Part shown: piece after piece, positions 10,931 through 25,346 of the stretch
Layout: each line of letters begins with the position of its first letter
Numbering within the stretch: position 1 is the stretch's first letter
Assembly (NCBI RefSeq): GCF_048544455.1
Contig: NC_133526.1
Location: 1,690,001 to 1,754,000, forward strand
DNA: 64,000 nt
Direction of reading: 5' to 3'
From: Silene latifolia
Lineage: Eukaryota; Streptophyta; Magnoliopsida; Caryophyllales; Caryophyllaceae
The notes under the pieces: generated by a model
The model's database searches: none
What the model saw: only the letters and a program-made list of their open reading frames with translations
Told to the model about the DNA's origin: nothing
Translations under genes and position numbers: made by a program

Positions 10931-12257
10931 TTATAATGGGAATACCCCAAGGTCCTCGAGGTAGCGAGTTTTTCGTGACATTTTATTGTTTGGCGAAATG
11001 TAGACCTTGAAGAAGGCTAAAAGGCAGGTTATTACAGCAATTGCAAACCACAATTCTATGCCTCTTACTTGTTTGCTCCTTATTAGTTGGTGGTCCGCAG
11101 CCTAATGGTCGCGGCATTTTACTACGTTATTTTATCGTTTATCTTCAGTACTATGAACGCAATAGTATAATTTTTATTACTCGTTGATGGCGTGGTGTTC
11201 AACTGGGTTATGTTATCGTTTGTCTCAGATGTATAGATTTTTGTAGCCTAATGGCTCTCAAATATAGGTGCGCGTGGAACTCCGATTCCTATTGCAAATC
11301 GACTAAATTAAATTACTATGTACTTGATTTTTTTTTCCGAATGCTAAAAGGCACACCTCCGCTAACGGCACTGGTTTACAAACTGCACAAATCACTTGTT
11401 AAGAGATCTAGGAGCCAAATAATCACTGAAAAGCGCAAAACCCATAGACAATAGTAACCGGAAACTGCGAGAATGGTTACCAAGGTGAGTGAAGTTTTTA
11501 TACGGATCTAGAGTGAAGGATCGGAAGAATTTGGGGTCATGAATGACTTGCTCAATTGAGAAGAGTGAAGGATGGAAGTGTACGGTAGAGATTAGGGTAA
11601 GAAATGCCCTGGTCGGCAAGGATTATAAACAATTTACATGTGAGAGGATGAGTGAGTGGCCTAGATTGATGGCAATCCCTTAGTAAATGGATGAGATTGA
11701 GGGAAGTTACTATTAGTAAGGATATTCATAAGGATTACACTATTTATAAACAAAAGTTGGGCAACTTCATACCTTTTAAGAGTGAAGAATTCACTGCACA
11801 AAATTGATAATCTAGCTATCTTAAATGAACAAACATCTACTACTATCGGAAAAAAAAATTACACCCTTATTAAGCTACATGAAAACCAAGTGATAGAGCT
11901 ATGGGACTTGCAGGGATCCTCGCCCCTTATGGATGAGCAGTAGATCTCATGAGAAACCGTCTTCCACTAATTTAGTGGTAGACATAATAGAAAATAAATA
12001 AATTGAGTGAGTCCCTTATCCCATCATATGAGAGGGCTCTTAATAACGTTATTGAGAGATCATCTTTCCGGAGTTTTTGTGATTGATGAGATTTTCGATT
12101 TTTTGGTTAAATTTTCCGAATTATTATGCATATATAAATAAACTATGGAGTAGTGGAGTACATACATTGGAAAAACATTAGTAGGTCTTATGAAAAACAC
12201 AAAATCTTTTTAATTTAATTTACAATATATTGTTTACGATATCTCCATGACAATATA
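10931..12257. other. Non-coding, unassigned; one dispersed repeat
   Basis: No supported gene. Small ORFs at 11251-11454 (+) and 11392-11619 (-) have no recognisable features. About 11940-12095 carries a dispersed repeat (ATGAGAGGGCTCTTAATAACG ... TTTCCGGAGTTTTTGTG type) with a relative near 58010-58075. Confidence 0.4.
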
Positions 12258-12288
12258 CTAGTTTAGATCCCGTGCAATATATGTACGG
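12258..12288 (-). repeat. Helitron-like 3' terminus
   Basis: On the minus strand a small hairpin (CCGT...ACGG arms) is followed about 8 bases later by CTAG and then T, the signature of a Helitron 3' end inserted at an A-T dinucleotide. The partner 5' end was not assigned. Confidence 0.4.
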
Positions 12289-12885
12289 TATTTATAAAAT
12301 TTTACTTTTTAGTGTACTCCGTATTATTTATGGATTTTAAATTGACAATTCACTCTTTTTTATATTTCTCATCATTTCTTATCATTAAAAAGTCAATGAA
12401 TTTTGAGCGTACAATTATTTAAAAGAAAAAAAATATACAGTTTTTTTATCATATAATAATGGAGATAAATTTTATGTAGATTGTGAAATAATATAAATGT
12501 TTTAAATATTAAATTTATTAAAAGATTGTATAATTTATCACCTGCCATACCTACAATATATGCTAAAAATACCGCGCTTTATTTTAGGAAATATGGTTTA
12601 GGCGGGAAAAATGTGAGTTTCGCCTATTCATTTAGTAAATAGGGGATTGTTTAGGTTATCTCCATATTAATTAATAGACATAAAAAAAATCAGTAGGTCT
12701 TATGAGAGATCGTCTTTCACTAAATTAGTGGGAGACGTAATAGGAATAAAAAAAATGAACTAATATACATGTATCGTTATTAAAAGTAAAAACTTAAAAC
12801 TCACCTAGAAATTGGAATAGTGATAGAAACGACCTTTTATAAATAAAGTTAACAGAAATCCTCATTCTTACAATTTTAGATGAAA

Positions 12886-15823
12886 CTAGTTTTGAAACCC
12901 GTGAAAAACACGGGATCGTTAATAATTGAAAATGTTTAAGTGTTCAATTTGTGAATAACTTATATGGAGTAGTCCCCTCTCTCAATCATTTGTTTAATTT
13001 TAATTAAAAAAAACACTCATAAATAATTAAAAAAAAGGTAAATAAATGAACACGACCGAGGAAGCGGTATTTTAAAACAAAAGTTTAATACACTCTAAAT
13101 TTTTGATTCGGGATGATACTCAAACCAAAATGTGAATAGCTTGGTTGTTTTGAAGCGAGGACACAATCCGTCAAATTGAATTTTCGGGTACTTCTGGTCT
13201 TATGGACAATCTTGATGCCTTAGAAGTATTGGAACATGTATTTGTGCTCCATTGTCGTCCCCTGTTTTCAAAGGATTTAAAAATATGAGTACAAGTTGCT
13301 ACCAATAAAACAAAACATTAAAAGAAGTCACCCTTCCATATATGAACAAATTGCATTGAAATTTATTTTCTACTCCATAAGCAGTTAAAAACTCCTAACT
13401 TCGAAATATATAGCGTGATTACTTTTCATTCATTATCCTTTCTTTCTCTACAAAAATATAACCTTATTATTACTTCACTTATAGTAAGTACACATATAAA
13501 TATAGAATTTAAATAAATACTCCTGTCAAAATCCTAAAACTCGTACAATATGGATAATTATGCTAGTCTCGTAAAAATATTTCTTATTGGGTATGCAAAA
13601 TAATTACGCGAAGTTCAACGCATATCCATGTCAGGATCACATTAACATATACATACCTCCTACAATAACATCATTAATTAAATTATCAAGTTAACTAATT
13701 GAATTGACACCTCCAATTAAGACTATTAAATATAAATACAAGAACAAAAAGAAAAGGAAAAAGGAGACACAAAATTCCATTAAAATACTCTAAATTATAG
13801 AGTGAACAAAAAAAACTGACTTTTTTAAGGACGGGTAATGTTGGTTTGGACAACCTGGTATCAAATAAGACAATATGAATTGGTATTTTGATGAGATTTT
13901 ATAGAAAGAAAATCAATGACTCTCAATTTTCTCGTTTGAGTTGCTAATAATTCTAAAATTGCCTGTTTAATTAATGGTTCTTCAATTGTCTCTTTAATTA
14001 GCGATTCTTCAATTGTCTCTTTATTATTTGACCATTGCTTTGACCGGCTTAAAGATTATAGAATATGAATGGTTTTCTTCACCAACAACATTATTGCAAC
14101 TTGCCTCTTTATTGCTTGAATGGATATATTGTTTTTATTGTCGTTTTGGTGCATTTTAAAGTACTTGGTCCTATGTTTATCTTGCAAATAAACGGCCGTG
14201 AACTTTTATGTGAGCAACTTTAACAACTATTCCGAATAATTCTAAGAAAAGGTTACATATATTTAAAATATCATATTTTGTGTTATAATAATATACTCCG
14301 TAGTACATATAAGATTAGATTTGTAAAGTAAGGATCAAAACTTTATAGGTGAACTCTAATAATTATTACTAGTAGTATAAGATGAGCAAAACTAATTACA
14401 CATTTCTCGGAATCACGCAATAAATAGAGATTTATGCATATATGATTCTAAACATAGCTTCTTCATATTCGACCATTCATCAAAAATTATAATCAAAACA
14501 ATACTAGTATACTCCATACGAAATATTAGCTTTTCCTAATTCATGAGAAAATAAAATAAAAACAAATCATTCAAAAAAAATATTCATCCAAAAAATATTG
14601 TGACTTACAGAATAGTATATTTGATAGAAAACAAAAAAAATGATTTAAAGGCTTGAAAGCATTGGAATTGGAACAATGAATTGGAGAATAAGAATCAGTT
14701 TATAACTAATTACTATTTATGCAGATTATAACACTATGATAAGATCAAATTGACATATGTGCATCGTACTAAAATAATTTGGCTAAGCAATTTGATTTGT
14801 AACCTGTTTGACAAAATAAAAATAGAATATAAGTGTTACAAAGGAGACTAAAGTGTAGGAAAGAGTGAAGGACAATAATGTAACAACATGTCAACAACTT
14901 ATTAAAGATTTTTGCTACCATTCGATATATTAAATACACCATTGTAGAAAAAAGAAAAACCGACAAAAATGAAAGAGTCATCCAAACCAAGAAAAAATAA
15001 ATCTGTAAAGAAGATCCATAGCCATTATTTCGAACCTCGTGCATTGTTATTGATATGTGAGTATGTCATCCTCTTATAATATTAATACAAACATACACAA
15101 AAAACTAACTAATAAAATTCTAATTAATTCAAAATATATAAAAATAAAAAGTGAAACAATTAATTTAGTTCTCTATCTATAGTTTACCTACCAATTTTTT
15201 GAATAAAGTTGAAAATTCATTCTCCTGCAATATTAATATAAACACAAAAAAATAACTAATAAGATTCCAATTAATTCAAAACATAATAAAAATAAAAAGC
15301 AAAATAATTAATTTAGTTCTTTAGTTATACCTTACCTACCAATTTTTTGAATAAAGATGAAAATTCATTCTCCTGTAATATTAATACAAACACAAAAAAT
15401 AATAACAAATTAATACAAAACATAAAAAAAATAAAAAAATAAACAATTAGTTTACTTTTCTATGCATACTTTAGATGCTATTTTATGAATGAAAGAAAAA
15501 TAAAAAAATATGGTACATAAATACGGAGTATTTATAGTAATGATGAAAGGAAAGTTAAAAGGTTATTTCATTAAATAAAGGAAATAATGGTTAAATAAAT
15601 AACAAAAATTATGATAGGAGATCAATGGTTTACAATTTTTTTTTCTTTCTTTTTTGTGTTTATACCTTATATTTTTTAAATTTGTCTACCTTATATTTTT
15701 TAATTTTCTTAAATTGGTAATCCATATCACTTTTTGTTACTATGTCACATTAAAAGTTTCACGTCACAATTAAACTTGTTATGTCACATTTTTTAGGTTA
15801 GCCTTTTAATAAGATTTTATAGA
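12886..15823 (-). mobile_element. Candidate non-autonomous Helitron
   Basis: The left boundary (3' end, minus strand) is a perfect CCCGTG...CACGGG hairpin at about 12898-12914 followed by CTAG|T. The right boundary (5' end) reads on the minus strand A|TCTATAAAATCTTATTAAAAG, a start of the type seen in plant Helitrons. The interior lacks RepHel-like ORFs and includes a 150-bp tandem repeat. Pairing these two ends is inference, since several similar 5' ends occur further right. Confidence 0.35.
15060..15480. repeat. Tandem repeat, about 150-bp unit, three copies
   Basis: Three AT-rich units recur with landmark ATATTAATA(C/T)AAACA at 15079, 15230 and 15378, each followed by ACCTACCAATTTTTTGAATA-like sequence. 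Units are diverged. A degenerate further copy occurs near 16550-16610. Function unknown. Confidence 0.65.
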
Positions 15824-15824
15824 T

Positions 15825-16420
15825 AGAAATTATTATAGGTTTTATAGCCATTATACAACCATAAATTCCAATATTTTAATTTTAATTTTAATTTATTTTG
15901 TGGTATTATTTAATTAGATAATTGATCGCCGAGAAACTCAAGAGGTGAATTAAATAGGAAAAAATGTTAATGAAAATTATGGGTGTTAACTGTTAAGTAA
16001 TATAAAGAGTTTTAATCAATTTATTAACATATTATAGTATACAAATTAATTAAATAGGAAAACCTTTTAATTAATTTGGTGGGTGTTAAGTATTATGAAG
16101 ATTTTTAATCAATTTATTACCATTTTAATTAAAAAAAATGAATTAAATAGGAAAAATGTTAATAAAAATGGTGAGTGTTAAGTAATATGAAGAGTTTTAA
16201 TTAATAAGTTTTAATTAATTTATTAGTATGTTTTATTACAAAAATTTCAATTAAAATTTCAAATGTAATTATAAATTATAAATTTTATTAACATGTTTTA
16301 TCAGAAAATTTTCAAATAAAATGTCAATACTAATTATAAGTTATGAAATTTTGATGTAAATTTCTAAGGGTTACATAAATTTTTGGAAAAAAATATATTT
16401 AATATACAAAAATCATTTAA
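15825..16420. repeat. AT-rich dispersed repeat, copy 1
   Basis: Matches 20005-20560 in order over most of its length (shared TTTTATAGCCAT, GTGGTATTATT, AGATAATTGAT, GGTGAATTAAATA and following stretches). Both lie next to TAGCCTTTTAAT-type Helitron-like ends, so it is probably internal sequence of one Helitron family. No coding content. Confidence 0.6.
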
Positions 16421-17600
16421 GAATATCGATAATATCTTTTAATATTATAGATAAGTGAGTTAAATTAATTTATAGATAAACGAATTAAATTTATGCCATA
16501 TTATAATAAATTAATGCCAAAGTTAAATAATTCATTTGGTTATATATATGCATACTTTACTTACCAACTTTTTAGATAAAAATGAAAAATAGGATTGTTG
16601 TAATATTTATATAAGGAAATTTTTTAAATTAACTTCAAGAATTTATTTGAGAGAAGAAGAATGTTTTTTTGAACTAAGGGGGAGATAGGAAAAATTACGG
16701 TAAAATAAATACAAAGTATAATAATTGTGAGGAAAAACAAAAAGACAATCTATTAAATAAAAGTAAATAAAAGTTAAATGAATAGGTCAATTGATACAAA
16801 ATTATGAGAGGAAAATAAAGAGTTTGTATTAATTTGGTTTTTTTGTGTTTGTAATTAATATTATTTATTTTGTTTGTATTTATAAGTAACACATGATATT
16901 TAGAGATTATTTCTAGTTAAATAATCAAGTAATTAATATAAGTTAAAGGCTTTAAGTAGCCTTTTAATAATATTGTATAAATTAAATAATTAAAGTGGAA
17001 TGGAGAAGGCTCATTTAAATTCACCAAGAACACAAAATTATAAATATAATTATTTTAGTTTTACTTACTAAATATATTGCTAAACAATGCAATTTTTTTT
17101 ACAAAACGTTATCTTTTACGTGAAATAATTTCATGAACTAAATACATGATATTACTACCCTTTTAAAATTGTATTATTATTGTTTAATTTCATTTAACTA
17201 TTTACAGAATTTGTTTGTAAATTACTTAAATTAATAAATATTTTATTTTCCATATATTTTATATTTTCTAAGAAAATATTTTATATGATCTTTAATACTT
17301 ATTTGTCGATTAATTAGTTTTCTAAAACATCTTCTATATACAACAAAGTTATAATATTTTTTTTATAGTAACAACAATAGTGAATTAGTGACAATACAAT
17401 TTTTTATTTTTAACTTCATTTATTCTTCTTCGTTCTTAATTTCTTATGTATTCAATTTTTTTATTTCGAATACATATAATACTACTCCATATGAAATATC
17501 TTGAAATTATTAACTTATAGTTAATCCGTATTTTTCATTGTAGTTTTTTTAGTTAATTAAGTTTAAAATTAATGAAATATGGATAGATTTTTAAAGGAAA
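16421..17600. other. AT-rich non-coding DNA
   Basis: No supported gene. A TAGCCTTTTAATAATATTGT motif at about 16957 resembles the Helitron-like 5' ends nearby. Otherwise nothing recognised. Confidence 0.4.
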
Positions 17601-18539
17601 CTAATTTCGTGGCCCGTGAATTTCACGGGATATTTTGTTTTTAGTGTGATGTTTTTAGTGTTTCTAGTAATTGAGACTTTATAAAATATCAAATCACACA
17701 GTAAGATTACCTCACGAATAATTCATGATAGATCGTGTAGTAAAAATACGGCCATTGACATGTTAACAGATCAAAGTCGATAAACTAAAGAGTGCTATTT
17801 TTTCAAAGGTAAAATGATGAAAAAAATCAACAAATACCAAAATAAAAAATACAGTTGAAAAAAAAAACTAAAAAACTAGTACACATTCAGGTTGATGTCG
17901 TCAATCTTACACTTAGTTTTTATATATAGTTCTTTAAGCAATCCTAATATTTTACTTCTCCATATAGTCTTCTTTCTTCAATGAACCGTCCCTATAAAAA
18001 GTAACTCAGTAATTAGTGCAAATTAATGAACAAAACAGTGGAATTTGTTTTATACAATATTTGAAAAATGTGATCAAAACTTCATACCAATGGAACTTGC
18101 ACTAAAAAAGAAATAAATTAGTTAATGATCTAAAATACCTTAATTGTTAGTTCTACTAACAATAGAGATGAGAAAAATTTTGGTTTATAAATTTTGCCTT
18201 CCAACAAAAATATATAAACAATTGAGGATGCGTTTATAACTTTTGAGCATCATTTTTTCATTATTATCAAATTTAATATTAGTATAAATATGAATCAAGG
18301 TTCATGACTTTTGAGTTTTGAGCATCATTTTTTTCATTATTATGAAATTTAATATAAACATAAATAAGGAGTAAAGAGAAATGGAATGTATAAAGTTTGC
18401 TTGATTACTAATAATTATAATTTTTTTTTTACAAAATCTACTTTATACGAGAGTGGTTTAAGATATTATCGTATGTAATTAAATATGACATATAGATTAT
18501 GGTAGATAGTTTGGCTTGCCTTTTAATTAGATTTATAGA
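17601..18539 (-). mobile_element. Candidate small Helitron
   Basis: The left boundary on the minus strand is a perfect CCCGTGAAATTCACGGG hairpin (17613-17629) followed by ...TTAG|T. The right boundary is a TGCCTTTTAATTAG...ATAGA|T type end at 18539. It has no ORF. The boundary pairing is tentative, and right ends near 20700 or 20860 are alternatives. Confidence 0.3.
18300..18520. repeat. Sister copy of the repeat hosting the (GTT)n tract
   Basis: Colinear with the sequence flanking the microsatellite at 18570-19320: both have GAAATGGAATGT(AT/GA)AA..., AATATGACAT and ATGGTAGATAGT in the same order. Where the other copy has 193 GTT units this one has a short AT-rich stretch with TTGATTACTAATAATT. 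Confidence 0.6.
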
Positions 18540-18645
18540 TAATAGATTTTTTATAGATTATAGAGTTATAGATTTTTCTCAGTATTATGAAGTCTAATAT
18601 AGACATAAATATGGTGTTAGGAGAAATGGAATGTGAAAGTTTTGC

Positions 18646-19224
<579 letters not shown>

Positions 19225-20004
19225 CACAATCTATTTTGCATGAGAATGGTTTAAAAATTATCTTCCGAAATTAAAATATGACATGCAGAATAATAATGGT
19301 AGATAGTATCGCTTGCTTTTTAATTATCTTATGGAATTAAAGTTAAATAAATAGGTAGATTAATAACCAAATTTATGAGAGGAAAATAAAGAGTTTATAT
19401 TAGTTTTTTAGTGATTGCAACTACTATTTTTATTTTTTTGGTGCTTATAAGCATGTGACAATTTTAGAGATAATTAACTTTTTAATACATAGTTTTGCCT
19501 TTTTATAATATTGTATAAAAATAAATAATTAAGTAATTAATATAGATGAATTAGTATTAACCTCTATAAAAATGTCTTGTGAATTAAAATTAAATGTTTT
19601 TTTGCATTTCTTCTCTCTTCAGATTACCCACGTGATGATTTGTCTTATCTGCATTCACATACATTTCATGATGCTTTAAAATTCATATAAAAAATATATT
19701 GACCAAACGGTAAAACATCAAGATGGCAAAAACTTCACAAACGAATCAACATTGTCACATGTAATTCATTGAAATTAAACCAAATTGAAAACATGAATTT
19801 AAATATAAATCAAAGGATTTATAAAACCAATAACCTAACAAATTAAAATATACTTTATTGGACATAACAACAACAATACTCAATAATAATACTCAATATA
19901 CTCTCTATAATCAAATAAATAAATTAAACCATAAAATATAATCCACAACTTAGAAGCTCATGGGCAAATGAGCAACAGATTTTAAATAAATCTTGTGAAT
20001 AAAA
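19225..20004. other. AT-rich non-coding DNA
   Basis: No gene supported. It includes the right half of the repeat that hosts the microsatellite (to about 19320) and further AT-rich sequence. Confidence 0.4.
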
Positions 20005-20560
20005 ACTATCATAGGTATTATAGGTTTTATAGCCATCACATAACCATAGACTCCCATATTTTAATTTTTTTTTTTTTGTGGTATTATTAAATTAGATAAT
20101 TGATTGCTGAGCAACTAAGGAGGTGAATTAAATAAGAAAAAATGTTAATGAAAATTATGGGTATTAAGTAGTATAAAGAAATCTAATCAATTTATTATCA
20201 TATTATATTACAAAAATTAATTAGATAGGAAGAAAATTTAATTAATTTGGTGGATGTTAAGTATTATGAAGAGTTTTAATTAATTTATTATAAGGTTTAA
20301 TTAAAAAAATGAATTAAATAGGAAAAAATGTTAATAAAAATGGTGGGTGCATGTAAGTAATATGAAAAGTTTTAATTTATTAACATGTTTTATTACCAAA
20401 ATTTCAATTAAAATGTCAATTTTAATTATAAATTATGACATTTATTAACATGTTTTTATCACAAAAGTTCATGTAAAATGTCAATATTGATTATAAATTA
20501 TGAAATTTTGATGTAAATTTGTAAGAGTTACATAAATTAAATTAATTTATAGAAAAATGA
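20005..20560. repeat. AT-rich dispersed repeat, copy 2
   Basis: Second copy of the repeat at 15825-16420, diverged but colinear. It is followed at about 20671 and 20829 by two more TAGCCTTTTAAT/TAACCTTTTAAT Helitron-like ends and by CTACGTGGC motifs. Confidence 0.6.
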
Positions 20561-22286
20561 ATTAAATCTATAAAATAAGACAATTACGTGGTAATGAGTT
20601 TTGATGCTCACTTTTACGTGGCATTTTTTATCCTACGTGGCTTTGTCTACGTGGCGTTTATTAGTCATTTTAGGGTAGCCTTTTAATTATATTTTATAGA
20701 TAAGTGAATTAAATTAATGCAATATAATAATAAATTGGTAATCCATGTTATATTAGTTTGTCAAGTCAAATTGTTATTGTATACGTGGCTTTTTTTCATC
20801 TCATGTGGCATTGTCTACGTGACATTTTTAGGCTAACCTTTTAATAATATTTTATAGATGTGATTACGTGAGTGTAATTTTCAAAAAAAAAAACTATATG
20901 AGACTGCAACTATGCAAGAGTCGAATAGTTATTTTTATAAGAATATAATCAACAAACTAGATACTGTATAATATTTGCCCTAGTATTAACTGTTTTGTCC
21001 TCCACAATAGTGCATGATAATATTATTAAATCTCATTAAGGAATATGCATGAGATATTCATTGGCAATACTAGTTAGCTGATCAACGTATATCGGTAACA
21101 GTTGGCCAACTAGGGTTTGACGTTACTGTCGTGAGACGGCGGTGTTCAGCTGATCCCTTTCGGTCACACCTAAAGGAACGAGCCCCAACACGAAAGCTTA
21201 AAACATACCTTCTCTTATCTTAGTAAATGTTACAATTACCCAAATGCAAAACAAATCATTTATTACTTACTAAGCATGAATAAATAAACTGAACTCACAT
21301 TATAACGAAAACATGTCATTTCATAGATAAATGACATAATTAAATAATGAATTCCACAATCATAAATCATGTGAGAAAAATATATAAATGAACGATATTT
21401 AACGAATTACGTTATATAAAACACGAGACGGAATTTTAATGTTTCAAATAACCCGAACTTGGCACCAAAAGTACCCATAATAAGTGTAGCCCAATAACAT
21501 AGGATATGTATCCAAGCCCAATTCACAAAACCCAATCAAAACAACAACAAAAAAGAAGGAAGCCAAGGGTGTAACTACCCTATTCCACCCGAGTCCACCC
21601 CCGACAAACAGCCAGGCCGTGGCCAACCCACCAACCCACGACCACTATTAGCCCTCCCCCACGGTTAGACCAGCCGTGACCAATCCTCCAAAAGACGGTC
21701 CAATACACCACAATCACTTACCCAAATGCAACAATACAAAATGAACATCCAAAAATGTATTTATAGACGGGTAAGGCATAGCATACAAACTAGGAATGTT
21801 GGAGTACTTCTGTTTGAAAAGAAAACGGCCCCAACATTTGGGAGTTCACATCAAGCAATCAATGGAAGCCATAGTTTACTAAATCAAGAGTCAAGGTGCT
21901 ACTATTGCAGGGAGGAGGCGTCATCTAAGAAGAAAATGTAAGGAGACAGTAAAAGCCTGTTAATAAGAGCACATAATCGACTAAAAAATTAATGAGGCAT
22001 GCCAAAGAAACGGAGAAAAATTAAGAAAAATTCCAAAGGTTAAAATGGTATATTATGTCGAACACTACACCAAAGTTAATCTAAATATTAAATTTAAAGC
22101 ACGTTTGCAGTAATGGTAAATATAGGTCACTATTTACCTAAAAATGATCACTATTATCAAAAGTTTACCCCTATTTCCCGTCGAACATACAGTCATACAT
22201 TAGAATTTGCTAACTTCTAACCCATTTTTGGGTTTAATTAAATTTGGCCAACTACAGATTTCAGGTCAAATGTTTGTATAGAAATT
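20561..22286. other. Non-coding; possible LTR fragment near 21060-21200
   Basis: No supported gene. The stretch at about 21060-21200 is less AT-rich than its surroundings (GACGTTACTGTCGTGAGACG) and may be a retrotransposon LTR fragment, but no partner copy is in the window. The remainder is unassigned. Confidence 0.3.
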
Positions 22287-25200
22287 GTTTTTTTTTTTTT
22301 TGGTGTGAAAAAGAATTGGCCATGCCAAAGAAACGGAGAAAACAAAAACGAAGAAAACAAAGAGCAAAACAAAACAAAGAACAAAGAACGAAACTACTTT
22401 AGAACAAAAACCAAAAAAGCTAAGCCGAGTAAAACGGAACCACCCGAGGCCACGAGACCCGTCCAACATCATTCTCCATCAGAGCAAATAGACGATCAGG
22501 TATCGTATTATAGTCATACGACACCAACTGTTGCCCTTGTCCCACTCCTTGATTCGCCAACCAATCGGCACACCGTTGGCTTCTCGATAAATGTGATGTA
22601 TCTCCACCCTCCATGGATTATCCCATATAAAGGCTTGGCATATTTGTATCATATGTGAATGAGCTGTAGTAAATGCAAATTCCTTCTCTATTAAAGTTTT
22701 AACCACTTTTGAATCCGTCTGAATGATAAGTTGGGTTATTCCGAGTTCCAAGGCCATCATCAAACCCCTCCGCAAAGCCATGATCTCCGCTCGAGTAACC
22801 GTAGCACACCCAATTCTTTCCGCAAAAGCACTCAAAACATGTCCTACCGAGTCTTTAAAAATCCCTCCCGCGCCTTATAAACCCGGGTTTCCCTTAGAAG
22901 CTCCATCGATATTGAGTACAACCCAACCTGCCGGCGGAGCAACCCATCGCACATAAACTTCATGTCTCCCCTGCACTCGGTCAGTAACACCAATGTCTGT
23001 GACCTCCTTAGCATTTCGCACCTCCCACACCCGCTGCATCAAAAAGGTATAAGCATTACCAACAACATCTCCCGGCCTACTGAACACCCTACAATTTCGC
23101 CACCTCCACAGCCACCAAATAATAACGGAAAATGTAGTAGGCCACCCACCTAGACCGTCTAATTTGCCTTTCATCAAGTTGTCCGACACCCAGGTTTGGA
23201 TATCAGTAGTTGCAAAAAACTCTTGAGAATTAGAGATTGAGAAAAGCCTCCAAACTCGTCTTGCCTTTGGACAATCTCGCAAGATGTGTAATGAAGTTTC
23301 TTCAACTCCATTACATATACCACAGCATGGATCCTCCGTTAAACCTCGTCGAGTCCGGTTCGAATTTGACATAATTCTATCGTGCATAATCAGCCATAAG
23401 AAAAACGGAATTCTTTGTGGAGCCCAAGTTTTCCAAGGCAACTTCCAATTCAAAACACTCCCTTCCTCCCTCGACTCATTTCGCAACACATTAATAGACG
23501 ATTGTATTGTGAAAGCCCCCGAAGATGACGCTGCCCAGAATATCTTATCTTCGTTTTCCTCCCCTGGGAACACTTCATAAGATGCAATTGTCTGAAGGGT
23601 TTCCGAGGAGAAAAAATCGGCAAACAGTTCCCATTGCCAAACCACCAGAGGATCCCACATATCTCCAACTATAGCCCTCTCCAACTCAGGTGGAATAGGT
23701 AGAGGTGTCAAGGACTCAAGTGGTGCATTCATAGCCCAATTATGCTTCCAGAACAGAGTTTTCCTCCCATTCCCTATCGAGGAACTAAAACCTGATTTTA
23801 GGCTATTAAAACCATCCACCACTCCTCTCCAAACATTAGAACTCAAAGGTTTGGTTTTAAACATATCAACATCACACCTCCTTCTAAAGTACTTGTGACG
23901 AAGCACCCTTGCCCACAAAGTATTTGGTTCCGATAGAATGCGCCATCCTAATTTTGCCATAAACGCGGTATTCACCTGCCTCATGGACCGTAAACCAAGA
24001 CCACCACTTTCCTTTTCCTTTGTGACCGTGTCCCAGGCAACAAGACTAAGGGCTCTATTTTCCTCATTCCCTCCCCATAAAAACCTTCTCGACTTCTTAT
24101 CAAGATCATCGCATAACGATCTAGGCAGCTTAGTCGTCTGCATAGCATAAGCTGGGATAGATGAAACGGTAGATTGAACCAACATAGCTCGACCTGCCAA
24201 CGAGAGGTTTTTCGATTTCCACCCAGTTAAACGCTTATCTACCTTTTGTGTTATGAACTCGAAATAATCCTTCGTCACTCGACCATTTAAAGTTGGCATG
24301 CCCAAATATAGACCCAAGTCTTCTGTACAGGCTATTTGCAGCTCATTCGAGATGTTAACCATGTCATCACCATCAACATTTGGAAAGAAAAACACCTTAG
24401 ACATTCCCATGCTCACCCTCTGCCCCGATGCACTACAAAAAGCCTCAAGACAAGCATTAATGGCCCGGGCTTGATCCATAGTCGCTTCACCAAAAAGAAT
24501 GATATCGTCTGCGAAGAAAAGATGGGTTAATGTAGGGCCTCCACTACAGATATTGAAACCCTTCCACTGATTCACCCGTCTGGCCTCCTCAATCAATTGG
24601 CTTAGTTTTTCCATGCAGTTTGTGAATATATATTGTGAAAGCGGATGCCCTTGCCGAATCCCTCGAGTGGGTGCAAACGGCTCTGTTTTCTCACCATTCT
24701 ACAAGACATTCAACCAAGCAGCTTTGATGCACCGCATAATGGTACCCACCATACGATCCGGAAGTCCCATATCTTTAAGACTGAAATGGATGAAAGACCA
24801 TTCCAATTTGTCATAGGCCTTTTCCAAATCGAGTTTAAGTGCCATAAACCCGTTTTTCCTTTCTTTCCTCGCATCGAATGTAGAGCTTCCTGAACGATAA
24901 TAATATTATCGGTTTATCTGGCGCTTAGGCACAAAGCTGCTCTATACCGGATTTATAAGGATGCGCAGAACCGGTTTTAAACGATTCACAATCATTTTTG
25001 TGATAATTTTGTACACCACATTACACAAACCAATGGGTCGAAACTGCGAAACCTGATTGGGATGATCCACTTTCGGAATTAGTGAGATGAAAGTATCTCC
25101 TAACCCCTCAGGGAAAATATTGTCATGTAGGACTTCGAAAATCATCTTGCATAAACTTGGAGAGACCGTTTTCCATTGTGTTTGACAGAATAAAGCTTGG

Positions 25201-25346
25201 AAGCCGTCCGGTCCTGGGGCTTTAAATGGAGACATCTAATTCAGAGCACATTGTTATATCAGCTACAACATAATTACGATCCAACTTCTCTCGTTCTTGT
25301 CCAGTTAACTGAGGGAACAAACCAATAGTAAAACCCTCTTAAGTTA
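22287..25346 (-). mobile_element. 5'-truncated L1-type LINE with RNase H
   Basis: The minus-strand element has its 3' end on the left with a poly(A) tail (plus-strand T run from about 22287). It encodes reverse transcriptase, a zinc-knuckle region and RNase H, and stops at about 25346, lacking ORF1 and the endonuclease. A candidate 9-bp target duplication ATAGAAATT lies at 22278-22286, directly before the T run, and at 25347-25355. This is the expected structure of target-primed reverse transcription with early termination. The duplication is short and AT-rich, so it could be chance, but its position is exact. Confidence 0.8.
22479..25235 (-). pseudogene. LINE ORF2 remnant: reverse transcriptase, zf-RVT, RNase H
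   Basis: Segments in order: 24942-25235 has the RT fingers (FKAPGPDGFQALF, GDTFISLIPKV, FRPIGLCNVVYKIITK); a stop (TAG) sits just before its first Met. 24614-24942 is broken into short frames. 22875-24614 (579 aa) starts with the active site FFADDIILFGEA, then the RT thumb (GWKSKNLSLAGRAMLVQS), the zf-RVT module (CCGICNGVEETSLHILRDC) and the beginning of RNase H (LNIDGASKGNPGL). 22479-22835 continues RNase H in another frame (RAEIMALRRGLMMALELG, IIQTDSKVVKTLI). Plant L1 elements commonly carry this C-terminal RNase H. At least three breaks make it non-functional. Confidence 0.85.

Noticed and set aside
15060-15480. CRISPR-like array
   Set aside because: Units are diverged AT-rich tandem repeats of about 150 bp without short identical repeats and spacers; the genome is a plant's.
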